Shown here: piece by piece, positions 18,582 through 26,726 of the stretch
How positions within the stretch are numbered: position 1 is the first letter of the stretch
How the letters are laid out: each line of letters opens with the position of its first letter
From: Clostridiales bacterium
GTDB taxonomy: Bacteria; Bacillota; Clostridia; Lachnospirales; WQUN01
Assembly (NCBI GenBank): GCA_031269465.1
Contig: JAISZB010000139.1
Span: 1 to 37,202 of the forward strand
Direction: 5' to 3'
Length of the DNA: 37,202 bases
The notes under the pieces: generated by a model
What the model was told of the DNA's origin: nothing
Databases searched by the model: none
The model's input: the letters and a program-made list of their open reading frames with translations, nothing else
Program-made: the position numbers and the translations under genes

Positions 18582-18852
18582 AAACATATAATGCATATAT
18601 ACAATATTAGAGAACGATTTCAATGCCTGCCAAGCTATAATTTTCTCGCCTTTGCGTTGTAAAGAGTAAGCTTATTTATTTACGCATAGTCTGGCCTGAT
18701 AAATGCATGCAAAAGAGGCTTATCTGAATATAAATTTCATACGCCTATTTGCAGACGAACGCATCGATTTTGGGTCTCGAAAAAGTTTTGGCGTCGCGGC
18801 TCCATTTAAAAGCGTGAGAATTTAATATATTGAAAGCAATACGGCTGATCGG

Positions 18853-18905
18853 AAAACCGAAGGCCGCACGGCAAGTTTTTTTGTCGCGCGGCCTTCGGTT
18901 TTTTG
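18853..18905 (+). terminator. Leader terminator just before the nitrogenase-like operon
   Basis: A perfect 15-bp stem (18853-18867 with 18888-18902) extends after one mismatch by about six pairs (CGGCAA with TTGTCG, one wobble). TTTTTT (18899-18904) forms its 3' end and the downstream U-run. It ends 41 bases before the ATG of the first gene and about 270 nt inside the predicted transcript, so it is either an attenuator or a barrier to upstream transcription. I do not see the conserved core of a SAM-I riboswitch in the leader. Confidence 0.75.
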
Positions 18906-18945
18906 GTTGCGTCGGCTAATTCTAAACAAGAAGGGGAAAGAATTT

Positions 18946-19821
18946 ATGCCAGCGAAACATGGAAAGCATATCGCCATTTATGGCAAAGGCGGCATCGGAA
19001 AATCGACGACGACCTCAAACATCAGCGCCGCGCTCGCCGAAAGCGGCTATAAAGTAATTCAAATTGGATGCGACCCAAAAAGCGATTCTACAAATACGCT
19101 GCGCGGCAACCACTATCTGCCGACGGTTCTCGATAGCCTGCGCGGCGGCGAAAACGTCAAGCTCGATGATATTTCCGCCGTGGGCTTCAAAGGAGTTTTA
19201 TGCATAGAATCCGGCGGGCCCGTTCCCGGAGTCGGCTGCGCGGGGCGGGGCATCAATGCGGCGGTGAGTCTTTTGCAGGAACTGAATCTTTTTGAGGAGT
19301 TTAAGCCGGATTACGTGCTTTACGATGTTTTGGGCGACGTCGTTTGCGGAGGCTTTGCCGTTCCCATTCGCGACGGCATTACCGACAGGGCTTATGTCGT
19401 AAGTTCCTCCGATTTTATGGCGATTTATGCCGCGAACAATCTGTTCAAGGCAATCAGCAAATATGCTCCTGCGGATGGGGCGAAACTAGGCGGCGTAATT
19501 GGAAACGGTCTTTCCGCTGGATATTCCAAAGCGATTTTGGATGATTTCGCGCTGAAAACAGGCACGAAAATTGCTGGCTGCATTCCAAGATCACTGATTG
19601 TTTCTCAAAGCGAGCTTTATGGAAAAACGGTTATCGAGGCGCACCCGGAAAGCGAACACGCCAATATTTACCGTTCGCTCGCTAAATATATAGCCGCAAA
19701 TGAGGATTTGGTCGTGCCAAATCCAATCGGGCAGAGTGAGTTGCGCAACTGGGCGAGGAATTGGGGCGATAAAATATACAGCCTTGAATCCGGAATTGTT
19801 GAGTTTGCGGGAGGGATTTGA
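18946..19821 (+). CDS. Nitrogenase-like reductase component (NifH/BchL/CfbC family)
   Basis: ATP-dependent iron-sulfur electron donor for the D/K-like partner encoded next; 291 residues. Visible: P-loop GKGGIGKST (13-21), GCDPKSDST, GVGCAGRG with cluster ligand Cys98 and Arg101, and YDVLGDVVCGGFAVP with cluster ligand Cys134, equivalent to Cys97 and Cys132 of Azotobacter NifH. The [4Fe-4S] cluster bridging a homodimer is therefore predicted to be intact. ATG 18946 follows AAGGGG by 9 bases; an upstream TTG at 18907 lacks a site and lies at the end of the terminator. As no nifB, nifE or nifN is seen and the partners lack canonical cofactor residues, true nitrogen fixation is unlikely. Confidence 0.93.
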   Translation: MPAKHGKHIAIYGKGGIGKSTTTSNISAALAESGYKVIQIGCDPKSDSTNTLRGNHYLPTVLDSLRGGENVKLDDISAVGFKGVLCIESGGPVPGVGCAGRGINAAVSLLQELNLFEEFKPDYVLYDVLGDVVCGGFAVPIRDGITDRAYVVSSSDFMAIYAANNLFKAISKYAPADGAKLGGVIGNGLSAGYSKAILDDFALKTGTKIAGCIPRSLIVSQSELYGKTVIEAHPESEHANIYRSLAKYIAANEDLVVPNPIGQSELRNWARNWGDKIYSLESGIVEFAGGI

Positions 19822-19826
19822 TAGAG

Positions 19827-21227
19827 ATGGCGTTAAAGGACGCAAAATTCGCCTTGATAAGGGAAAGGCGCTCCGAAGCGATCAGCAGCTATCATGGCAC
19901 GCTAACATCGATGCGTCAGGATTTAGGCGGCGAATCGGTGAGCCAGCGCGTTCGTACTTTCACCCAAGCTGTTCCCGATGAAATAGCTGCGGCGCTGACG
20001 GCGCTTTCGGGCGTTGAGGATGCGGCGGTCATTGTTCACGGCGTTTCGGGCTGCTCCTCCGGAGCTTTGGGTCTTGGCTTCGGGCGCAGAGTCTATTCCA
20101 CCGACCTGAATGAGCGCGACACAATATTGGGTGGCGACAGCAGACTGCGCGGCGCGATAGAAAGAGCGGCGAAAGACGGAGCGAAAGCCATATTCGTTCT
20201 GGGAACTCCTGTAGTCGCTATCAATAATGATGATTCTTCCTACGCCGCGTTTGAAGCGGAGAGTGAGCTTGGCATAAAGGTTGTGTTTTTGAACACCGAC
20301 GGCTTCAAGTCGAAAACTGCGTTCACAGGCTATGATGTCGTGCATCACAGCCTCCTTAAACGATTTATAGACGCAGGCGGCGGCGCGGCGCGTGATTTCG
20401 CCAATGTCCTCTCAATTGACGAGAAAGCCGCGGATGTTTCCGCTGTACTGGAAATCTTGCGCGCGCTTGGCATAGCTTATAATATTCTGCCCGCGTTTTC
20501 AAACCTTCACAACTTAAAATCAGCGGGCTCTGCGAGGGTGAGCGTTGCGCTGAACCCGTCAAAAACGGAATATCTGGCTATAGGGCTAGAGGAATCTTTC
20601 GGAGTTCCGTATATTAGAACCGCCGCGCCGATCGGCGCTTCCGCGACCGAGCGCTTTGTAAATGAACTGGGGAGCGCTTTCAGCGTTTCAGATAAAGCCG
20701 AAGAATATATCGCAAAAAAACGCGCGGCAGTTGATAATATTTTTGAGACCGCTCCGCTTGCCGGGAAAAAGGCGTTTTTGCATGCGACGCCTTCACAGCT
20801 TAAAGGACTTGCAGAGCTGATTATCGATTTGGGCGGCGAAATCGCCGGTTTCGCGGTTACGGAAATAGACAGGGAAAATCGCGCGTCGGTTTTTGACGTC
20901 GAAGGCGTTGATGTTAATGTACCAGTAATCATAGCGGATGGCCAGCTATTTGAAATTGCCAATGTCCTGGAAAAAATCAAGCCTGATTTATTCTTGTCTC
21001 AAGACGGGCAGGCGTCATATTCGGCGGCGTCCGGAGCGGTTCCCGTGTCGCTTGGCAGGATAGCATTTTACGGTTACGCCGGGATGCGCGCTTTTTCTGA
21101 TTTTGTCGCCAAGCAGATTAAAGGGTCGCGTCCGCTTGCTGAAATTGGGTTTAATGAGCGGGAATTATACAGCGCGTCCTGGCTCAGAAAAAGCGCGAAT
21201 TGGTTTGTCAAACGCGAGCTTAAATAG
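19827..21227 (+). CDS. Nitrogenase component 1-like protein, D-type subunit with a single cysteine
   Basis: Predicted catalytic partner of the H-like reductase; 466 residues. The fold is recognised from VIVHGVSGCSSGALG (Cys76, matching NifD Cys88), STDLNERDTILGGDSRL (91-107) and AIFVLGTPVVAINNDD. In nitrogenases the last motif carries a Cys before the Pro; here Thr127 takes its place. There is no Cys in the N-terminal position of NifD Cys62 and none matching the cofactor ligand Cys275: Cys76 is the only cysteine. ATG 19827 lies five bases after the H stop, with GGGAGGG upstream; a TTG at 19818 is possible but too close to that site. The substrate is unknown. Confidence 0.88.
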   Translation: MALKDAKFALIRERRSEAISSYHGTLTSMRQDLGGESVSQRVRTFTQAVPDEIAAALTALSGVEDAAVIVHGVSGCSSGALGLGFGRRVYSTDLNERDTILGGDSRLRGAIERAAKDGAKAIFVLGTPVVAINNDDSSYAAFEAESELGIKVVFLNTDGFKSKTAFTGYDVVHHSLLKRFIDAGGGAARDFANVLSIDEKAADVSAVLEILRALGIAYNILPAFSNLHNLKSAGSARVSVALNPSKTEYLAIGLEESFGVPYIRTAAPIGASATERFVNELGSAFSVSDKAEEYIAKKRAAVDNIFETAPLAGKKAFLHATPSQLKGLAELIIDLGGEIAGFAVTEIDRENRASVFDVEGVDVNVPVIIADGQLFEIANVLEKIKPDLFLSQDGQASYSAASGAVPVSLGRIAFYGYAGMRAFSDFVAKQIKGSRPLAEIGFNERELYSASWLRKSANWFVKRELK

Positions 21228-21239
21228 GAGGGATTGCCG

Positions 21240-22580
21240 ATGGCGGAAAATTCAGAAGGCGTTCGGAGCTTGCGAACCGGCTGCGCCCTCCAGGGCGCGC
21301 TTGCTGCTCTATCGGAAATAAACGGCGTAATTCCGATTGTCCACGGAAACGCGGGTTGCGCCGCCCACCGAAATATCGCGTGCGCTTTAGGCGCGGCGGG
21401 CGAGGGCGCGATTGGCGGCTTTGAAACTCCTTCTACTAATATCTTTGAAAAGCAGGTTGTTTTCGGCGGCGGCTCGAGACTTCGCGAGCAAATCAAAAAC
21501 ACCGTAAAAACTCTAAACGGAAGCCTTTATGTTGTGCTCGGAAGCTGTGAGTCGGCAATGGTCGGCGACGATATCCTCGGCATGGCGAGGGAAGCGGCGG
21601 AGCAGGGCGCCCCTGTGCTGGCGAGCGATGTCGCGGGCTTTCGCGGCAACGCGCGGGACGGATATGTCCGGGTGTTCAAGGACATAATCGAAGCCGCGCC
21701 GGAGCTTAGAATAGCGCTCCCGCGTGAGGCGCCGGCTGCGGCTGTCAACATTTTCGGCATTGTCCCCCGTGAGGATGTACGCTTTAGAGGCGACCTGTTT
21801 GAGCTGAAGCGAATTGCGGAAGCGCTGGGCATACGCGCCAACCTGTTCTTCGGAGCCGAAAACGGCGCGGAGCAGCTCGCGGCAATGCCTGCGGCGCGGC
21901 TGGATTTGGTGTTTTCGAAGTGGGGCGTGGAGCTTGCTGAAAGGCTGCGAGCCAAGTACGGCATACCGGCTCTCATATACGCCAGCCCGCCTTCCGGTTT
22001 TGATGAAGTTGCGGCGCTCGTCGCCGATATTGCGAAGGCGCTGGGGCTGGACAAAAAAGTCTCTGAAGCGTTCATCCAAAAGGAGAAGAAGGCGTTTGAC
22101 TACTTTCTGCGAGGCCTTAGGGAAAAACTCTACTCTCGGATAATCAACAAGTCAGTCGCGATTGTCGGAAGCGAAGGGGAATCGCGGCAAATCGGAGGCT
22201 TCCTTTCCAGGTATTTCGGAGCGGAAATCACCGCTATCATCACGGACGGAGAATCCAAAGAACCATGCGCGGATTACGCGAAGAATTATTACTGCACGAA
22301 CGACGCGGGAAAAATCCGATGTTTGCTTAAAAATGCAGGCGCGGATATCGTTTTCGGAAGCTCTCTTGAAAAAGACGCTTCAATCGGCTTCATCGAGAGT
22401 TCTTACCCGGTTCTGGATTATACAGTTCTTTCAAAAACCTATACCGGGACAATCGGCGCGGTTGCTCTGGCGGAAGAGTTCGCTTCGATTGTACGCCTGA
22501 GGAATAAAGACGCGGAATCAAAGCTGGCTGAGGCTATCAGAGAAAATAATATAAAAGGAATTTTGGAGGATTTTAAATGA
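21240..22580 (+). CDS. Nitrogenase component 1-like protein, K-type subunit
   Basis: Second subunit of the predicted complex; 446 residues. It keeps three cysteines at P-cluster-type positions: Cys15 in [13 protein letters not shown] (compare NifK CQPLGA), Cys40 in [11 protein letters not shown] and Cys103 in [31 protein letters not shown] is the conserved block between them. Further cysteines lie at 48, 343, 352 and 361. With Cys76 of the D-like subunit this gives four ligands, as in the 3+1 arrangement of chlorophyllide reductase, so a single [4Fe-4S] cluster at the interface is plausible. AGGAGG lies 7 bases before ATG 21240. The stop overlaps the metK start (ATGA). Confidence 0.88.
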   Translation: MAENSEGVRSLRTGCALQGALAALSEINGVIPIVHGNAGCAAHRNIACALGAAGEGAIGGFETPSTNIFEKQVVFGGGSRLREQIKNTVKTLNGSLYVVLGSCESAMVGDDILGMAREAAEQGAPVLASDVAGFRGNARDGYVRVFKDIIEAAPELRIALPREAPAAAVNIFGIVPREDVRFRGDLFELKRIAEALGIRANLFFGAENGAEQLAAMPAARLDLVFSKWGVELAERLRAKYGIPALIYASPPSGFDEVAALVADIAKALGLDKKVSEAFIQKEKKAFDYFLRGLREKLYSRIINKSVAIVGSEGESRQIGGFLSRYFGAEITAIITDGESKEPCADYAKNYYCTNDAGKIRCLLKNAGADIVFGSSLEKDASIGFIESSYPVLDYTVLSKTYTGTIGAVALAEEFASIVRLRNKDAESKLAEAIRENNIKGILEDFK

Positions 22581-23821
22581 GCAGATTATTTACATCTGAG
22601 TCGGTGACGGAAGGACATCCCGACAAAATTGCGGATCAGATTTCAGACGCGATTCTCGACGCTCTGTTAGCTGAAGACCCAAATTCCAGAGTAGCGGTTG
22701 AAACAGCCGTCGCGACGGGGCTTACGCTAATAATCGGCGAGGTGATGACAAAAGCCTATGTTGACATTGCCAAGGTCGTTCGAGACACTATCCGCGAAAT
22801 CGGATATACCGGGGTGGTCGGCGGCTTTGACGCTGACTCGACCGCCGTGCTGGTTTCCTTGAACGAGCAATCTGCGGATATCGCGCTTGGCGTCGATGAA
22901 GCCTATGAATCCAAGCGCGAAGGCGAGAGAGGAAAATTCGGAATAGGAGCCGGAGATCAAGGAATCATTTTCGGCTACGCGACAAACGAGACCCCCGAAT
23001 ATCTCCCTCCAGCGCTTACTTATGCCCGCAGGCTGACAAAAAAACTCAGCGAGGCGCGGCGAAGCGGCGAGCTTTCCTACCTCCGCCCGGACGGCAAGAG
23101 TCAGGTTACGGTTGAGTTCGGCGGAGACGGCAAGGTGAAAAGGATTGATACAATCGTAGTCTCAGCGCAGCATTCCGAAGACGTGGCGCAGGAGCAAATA
23201 CACTCTGATGTCAAGGAATGCATAATCAAAGATGTCATACCTAATGAGCTTCTGGACGAAAACACAAAGTATTTCATCAATCCAACGGGGCGTTTTGTCA
23301 TCGGCGGTCCGCAGGGCGACTCTGGTCTGACAGGCCGTAAAATCATCGTTGATACATATGGCGGAACAAGCAGGCACGGCGGAGGAGCGTTCTCCGGCAA
23401 AGACCCGACGAAGGTTGACCGCAGCGCGGCTTACGCCGCCCGCTGGGTAGCTAAAAACCTCGTTGCGGCGGGCGCGGCGGAGAGAATCGAAATTGAGCTC
23501 GCCTACGCAATCGGCGTTGCAAAGCCTGTATCTCTGGCAATCGAAACCTTCGGAACCTCGAAATACTCGGAAGCGGAATTAATCGCGGCGGTGGAGAAAA
23601 CATTCGACCTTCGCCCCGAAGCGATCATCAGCGACCTGAATCTTCGCAGCCCTATTTATCGACAAACGGCGGCTTTCGGGCATTTCGGACGCACGGATAT
23701 AGATTTGCCGTGGGAAAGGCTCGATAAGGCTGAGGAAATCAAAGCCGCGCTAGGCAAATATACTGATATTCATAGAAAACTGCCTTTTTTTGTTGATTAT
23801 ACAGCGAGCGCAGAATGCTGA
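22577..23821 (+). CDS. metK: S-adenosylmethionine synthetase
   Basis: Makes S-adenosylmethionine from methionine and ATP in the cytoplasm. All family signatures are present: [19 protein letters not shown] at the N-terminus, [32 protein letters not shown] and [19 protein letters not shown]. It overlaps the K-like gene by four bases, so it is translated with the operon and probably supplies SAM to the radical SAM proteins. The protein is 414 residues long. The last 20 codons (from Tyr395, position 23759) and the stop are encoded by an inserted MITE-like repeat: the tail begins [14 protein letters not shown]. Without it the protein would end near residue 394, the usual length. Confidence 0.97.
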   Translation: MSRLFTSESVTEGHPDKIADQISDAILDALLAEDPNSRVAVETAVATGLTLIIGEVMTKAYVDIAKVVRDTIREIGYTGVVGGFDADSTAVLVSLNEQSADIALGVDEAYESKREGERGKFGIGAGDQGIIFGYATNETPEYLPPALTYARRLTKKLSEARRSGELSYLRPDGKSQVTVEFGGDGKVKRIDTIVVSAQHSEDVAQEQIHSDVKECIIKDVIPNELLDENTKYFINPTGRFVIGGPQGDSGLTGRKIIVDTYGGTSRHGGGAFSGKDPTKVDRSAAYAARWVAKNLVAAGAAERIEIELAYAIGVAKPVSLAIETFGTSKYSEAELIAAVEKTFDLRPEAIISDLNLRSPIYRQTAAFGHFGRTDIDLPWERLDKAEEIKAALGKYTDIHRKLPFFVDYTASAEC

Positions 23822-23890
23822 CATCGGCATTTCGCACCATTCAATGGACAGTCAAGCTCCAAAAAAGCAACATTTGATGAAAATCGATAT
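23759..23890. repeat. MITE-like repeat, copy 5, inserted at the metK 3' end
   Basis: The left end TATACTGATATTCATAG (23759) and the right end TGATGAAAATCGATATA match the termini of the copy at 33119-33251. The arms CCTTTTTTTGTTGATTA and GTCAAGCTCCAAAAAAG and the CATCGGCATTTCGCACC core are present. It fills most of the metK to radical SAM spacer and would form a hairpin in the operon mRNA. Confidence 0.8.
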
Positions 23891-23923
23891 ATTCAATCGG
23901 ATATTTTTATGGAGGACAACATT

Positions 23924-25132
23924 ATGCCTGATCTGAAACAAGAACTGCTCAATGAGCTTCATCTGAAATTGAAACTCGATGTTGAAGGCATTGACTACGA
24001 GCCTGAAGTCATCTGCGATTTCGCGGGATACTTTGGAATACTTAAAAGGCTGAATTTGCCTTCGTTTGACCCAAGCCTGCTTGATAGACTACAGCTCCCA
24101 ATCGGAATCACACTCCCGTATGGCACGGATGTCGGGGCAATCCCCGTTAAAGGCTCCGATTACAGCATTGCCAAAGAGGACGGCGCTTTGCTGCTGAAGG
24201 AGCGCGGCAGACTCATCGCGGAGGTTGCTCTCACGCCTCAGCCCGAATGGATCGACAAATTCACAAGCGACGGTACGCCGATGTATGAAGTCGGATTCAG
24301 CTCTTCGGGCAATTCGCAGGACAAGAGCATCATCTTCGCCTATTCAACGGAATGCTCGGTCAAAGAGAAGAATGAGACCTGCCTGTTCTGCTGCCTTAAC
24401 GGCAATTCGGTCCTTAAACAGGGAGCGTCATTGTGGAGAAATCCGCTGCAAATCGCTGAAACCTCGAAAGCCGCTTACGACGAGGGATATTCCCACCTGA
24501 CAATCACAGGCGGATTCGTTCCGGAACGGCGCGAGCTGGATTATTATCTAGACACTGCCGAAAAGATCCAAGAAGCGATAGGCCGGAAAGACTTTAACGG
24601 TTCGGCGTGCATAGGCGCGCCCGTGGATTTGGATGTAATTGAGAAGTATAAGGAAGCGGGCTTCAGCTCAATAGCGTTTAATACAGAGGTGTGGACAAAG
24701 CCTTGGTTTGAGGTTATCTGCCCCGGAAAGGTGACGGAGTGCGGCGGCTATGACAACTGGCTTAACGCGATAAAGCGCGGGGTCGAGGTTTTCGGCAGGG
24801 GCAACGTGCGCTCGATATTCGTCGCCGGGCTCCAGCCGAAGGAATTATTGCTGGAGGGCATAGAGCAGCTTTCCGAATGGGGCGTCGTCGTAATCGCGTC
24901 GCCGTGGAAGCCGTATCAGGGTTCGCCGCTTGAGGGCCACCGCTCGCCGACGGTTGACTGGCATTGGGACATCCAGCAAAAAACTGCCGCGATTCAGCGG
25001 AAAAACGGTTTGACATACCGCGATCATTTTAACTCTTCTCCGGGAAGAACTGTGACTATGGAGTTAATCGCGCTTGAAGAGGGCCGGCTTTACGCGCGGC
25101 AAAAAGCCGCTGAAAACGAGGAGATAGCATGA
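23924..25132 (+). CDS. Radical SAM protein with C-x8-C-x2-C cluster motif (paralogue 1)
   Basis: A 402-residue protein whose cluster cysteines are Cys144, Cys153 and Cys156 (ECSVKEKNETCLFC). Radical SAM traits follow: SHLTITGGFVPERRELDYY (the GGE-like SAM-binding block), SACIGAPVDLDVIEKYKEAG, FNTEVW (resembling the ribose-binding block of BioB/HydE-type enzymes) and FVAGLQPKELLLEGIEQL. The spacing differs from the usual C-x3-C-x2-C and from the C-x9-C-x2-C of Elp3. ATG 23924 follows GGAGG by 8 bases; an ATG five codons upstream overlaps that site. It overlaps the permease start (ATGA). Its role may be cofactor maturation or substrate chemistry for the nitrogenase-like complex; no characterised homologue is recognised. 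Confidence 0.85.
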   Translation: MPDLKQELLNELHLKLKLDVEGIDYEPEVICDFAGYFGILKRLNLPSFDPSLLDRLQLPIGITLPYGTDVGAIPVKGSDYSIAKEDGALLLKERGRLIAEVALTPQPEWIDKFTSDGTPMYEVGFSSSGNSQDKSIIFAYSTECSVKEKNETCLFCCLNGNSVLKQGASLWRNPLQIAETSKAAYDEGYSHLTITGGFVPERRELDYYLDTAEKIQEAIGRKDFNGSACIGAPVDLDVIEKYKEAGFSSIAFNTEVWTKPWFEVICPGKVTECGGYDNWLNAIKRGVEVFGRGNVRSIFVAGLQPKELLLEGIEQLSEWGVVVIASPWKPYQGSPLEGHRSPTVDWHWDIQQKTAAIQRKNGLTYRDHFNSSPGRTVTMELIALEEGRLYARQKAAENEEIA

Positions 25133-25893
25133 AAAGCTTTCGTCGCGTCGCATTGGGTCTGACGCCTCCGGTCGCCATAGTGCTGCTATGGTGGTATGTT
25201 ACATACACCGGCAAAGTCCCGCCGATGATTCTGCCGAGTCTGCCCGCGGTTGGGAACGCTTTCAAAAACAACGTCTTATCGGGGCAGTTGCTCGCGGATC
25301 TTGGCATAAGCCTCACGCGCGTCGTTAAAGGATACCTTGTAGCCGCCTCGCTCGGAGTTGTAGTGGGTACGCTTATCGGAGTATCACGCCGCTTTGACGA
25401 GCTGCTTTCCCCGACGCTCCACGCCATCCGTTCAATCCCCATGATGGCGTGGCTGCCGCTGATTATTCTGTGGTGCGGAATAGGTGAGGAATCGAAGATC
25501 GTCATCATAGTAATATCCGCGTTTTTCCCTGTGATGATTAACACCATCGGCGGAATCACGGATACGCCGCAACAATACCTTGAAGTTGCGAGATTGGGGA
25601 AAATGGGAGCTTTCAGAACGTTCTGGAAGGTGTATCTGCCTTCCGCCGTCCCGCAGATTTTCGTGGGATTGCGGCTTGGGCTGAGCATTTCTTGGATCGC
25701 ACTTGTGGCTTCCGAGCTCTTGGCGGCAAACTCGGGCATAGGCTTTCGCATAAGCGACTCGCGGATTAAAATCCGCCCCGAAGGCATTTTTATGGGGATC
25801 ATTGTCATAGGGATTATCGGCGTCATATTGGATAAGGGACTCACGACGATCGCAAAGCGGGCGACAAGATGGAACAGCGGCGGCAAGGAGTGA
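25129..25893 (+). CDS. ABC transporter permease, sulfonate/nitrate/taurine type
   Basis: SsuC/TauC-like inner-membrane permease, 254 residues with about six hydrophobic segments. The cytoplasmic coupling loop is clear: EVARLGKMGAFRTFWKVYLPSAVPQI, then GLRLGLSISWIALVASELLAANSGIGF, characteristic of this family. It starts inside the stop of the radical SAM gene, so the importer is part of the same operon. The substrate is probably a small anionic or organosulfur compound, by family resemblance only. Confidence 0.93.
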   Translation: MKSFRRVALGLTPPVAIVLLWWYVTYTGKVPPMILPSLPAVGNAFKNNVLSGQLLADLGISLTRVVKGYLVAASLGVVVGTLIGVSRRFDELLSPTLHAIRSIPMMAWLPLIILWCGIGEESKIVIIVISAFFPVMINTIGGITDTPQQYLEVARLGKMGAFRTFWKVYLPSAVPQIFVGLRLGLSISWIALVASELLAANSGIGFRISDSRIKIRPEGIFMGIIVIGIIGVILDKGLTTIAKRATRWNSGGKE

Positions 25894-25930
25894 CAAGCGG
25901 TCTGAAGGGCGTAAGGAAGGAGGCATAACT

Positions 25931-26704
25931 GTGAGTGAAAAGCGACTTCGGATAGAGGGCTTGAGCAAGAGCTTTACCGTGGGTAAGAAAGTAATTGACG
26001 CTTTGGATAACATAAATCTGGAAATTGAGCGGGGAGAGTTTGTGACGATTGTCGGCAAAAGCGGATGCGGTAAATCCACGTTGCTTAAAATCATTTCAGG
26101 GCTTCTTCCGTATGAATCCGGCAAGGTAGCGTATGACGGGCATGAAATCCGTGAGCCGGGCCCTGACAGGGGCATGGTGTTTCAGGAGCACAGGCTGCTC
26201 CCTTGGCTTAAAATCCGCGATAATATCGGCTTCAACCTCTTCAGCCTCCCTAAAAGGGAACGTGAGGAGCTAGTTGGCAGCCACATGAAGAAGGTTGGCA
26301 TAGACGGCTTCGCCGATGCGTACCCGAATCAGCTTTCTGGAGGTATGGCTCAAAGGGCGGCGATTGCGAGAGGATTGGCCGGGAATCCTGAAATCCTGCT
26401 GCTCGACGAGCCTTTCGGCGCGCTGGATGCGCTTACGAGAATCCAGATGCAGAAAGAGGTGCTTCGGATTTGGCAATCGGAAGGAACTACAATGATTCTT
26501 GTCACGCATGACATTGACGAGGCGATTTTTTTAGGACAAAGGATTATCGTAATGTCCGAACGGCCGGGAAAGGTGCTAGACATCATCAACGCAAAGAACC
26601 TAGCCTACAAAAACAGGGCTGACGCGGATTTCGCGCGCGTAAAGAAAAAGGTTTACAAATATTTCTTTGAAGAGGAAATGCCTGATTTGGAGTATACGCT
26701 TTAA
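25931..26704 (+). CDS. ABC transporter ATPase, sulfonate/nitrate/taurine type
   Basis: SsuB/TauB-like ATPase, 257 residues. Walker A GKSGCGKST (42-50), Q-loop MVFQEHRLLPW, signature LSGGMAQRAAIARGLA, Walker B ILLLDEPFGALD and the H-loop VTHDIDEA are all intact. GTG 25931 follows GGAGG by 7 bases. It powers the permease encoded 37 bp upstream. Confidence 0.95.
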   Translation: MSEKRLRIEGLSKSFTVGKKVIDALDNINLEIERGEFVTIVGKSGCGKSTLLKIISGLLPYESGKVAYDGHEIREPGPDRGMVFQEHRLLPWLKIRDNIGFNLFSLPKREREELVGSHMKKVGIDGFADAYPNQLSGGMAQRAAIARGLAGNPEILLLDEPFGALDALTRIQMQKEVLRIWQSEGTTMILVTHDIDEAIFLGQRIIVMSERPGKVLDIINAKNLAYKNRADADFARVKKKVYKYFFEEEMPDLEYTL

Positions 26705-26726
26705 AGCAAAAAGGAGATGTTTTGCA

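Noticed and set aside
18587..18945. SAM-I (S-box) riboswitch upstream of the metK-containing operon
   Set aside because: The conserved S-box core was not found by eye in the leader; only the terminator is evident. A covariance search would settle it.
18946..22580. True nitrogenase nifHDK
   Set aside because: The D-like subunit lacks two of the three P-cluster cysteines and the Cys275-type cofactor ligand, and nifB/E/N are not present in the window.
25056..25886. 276-codon open frame antisense to the SsuC-like permease
   Set aside because: The plus-strand permease has clear family motifs; the antisense frame has none.
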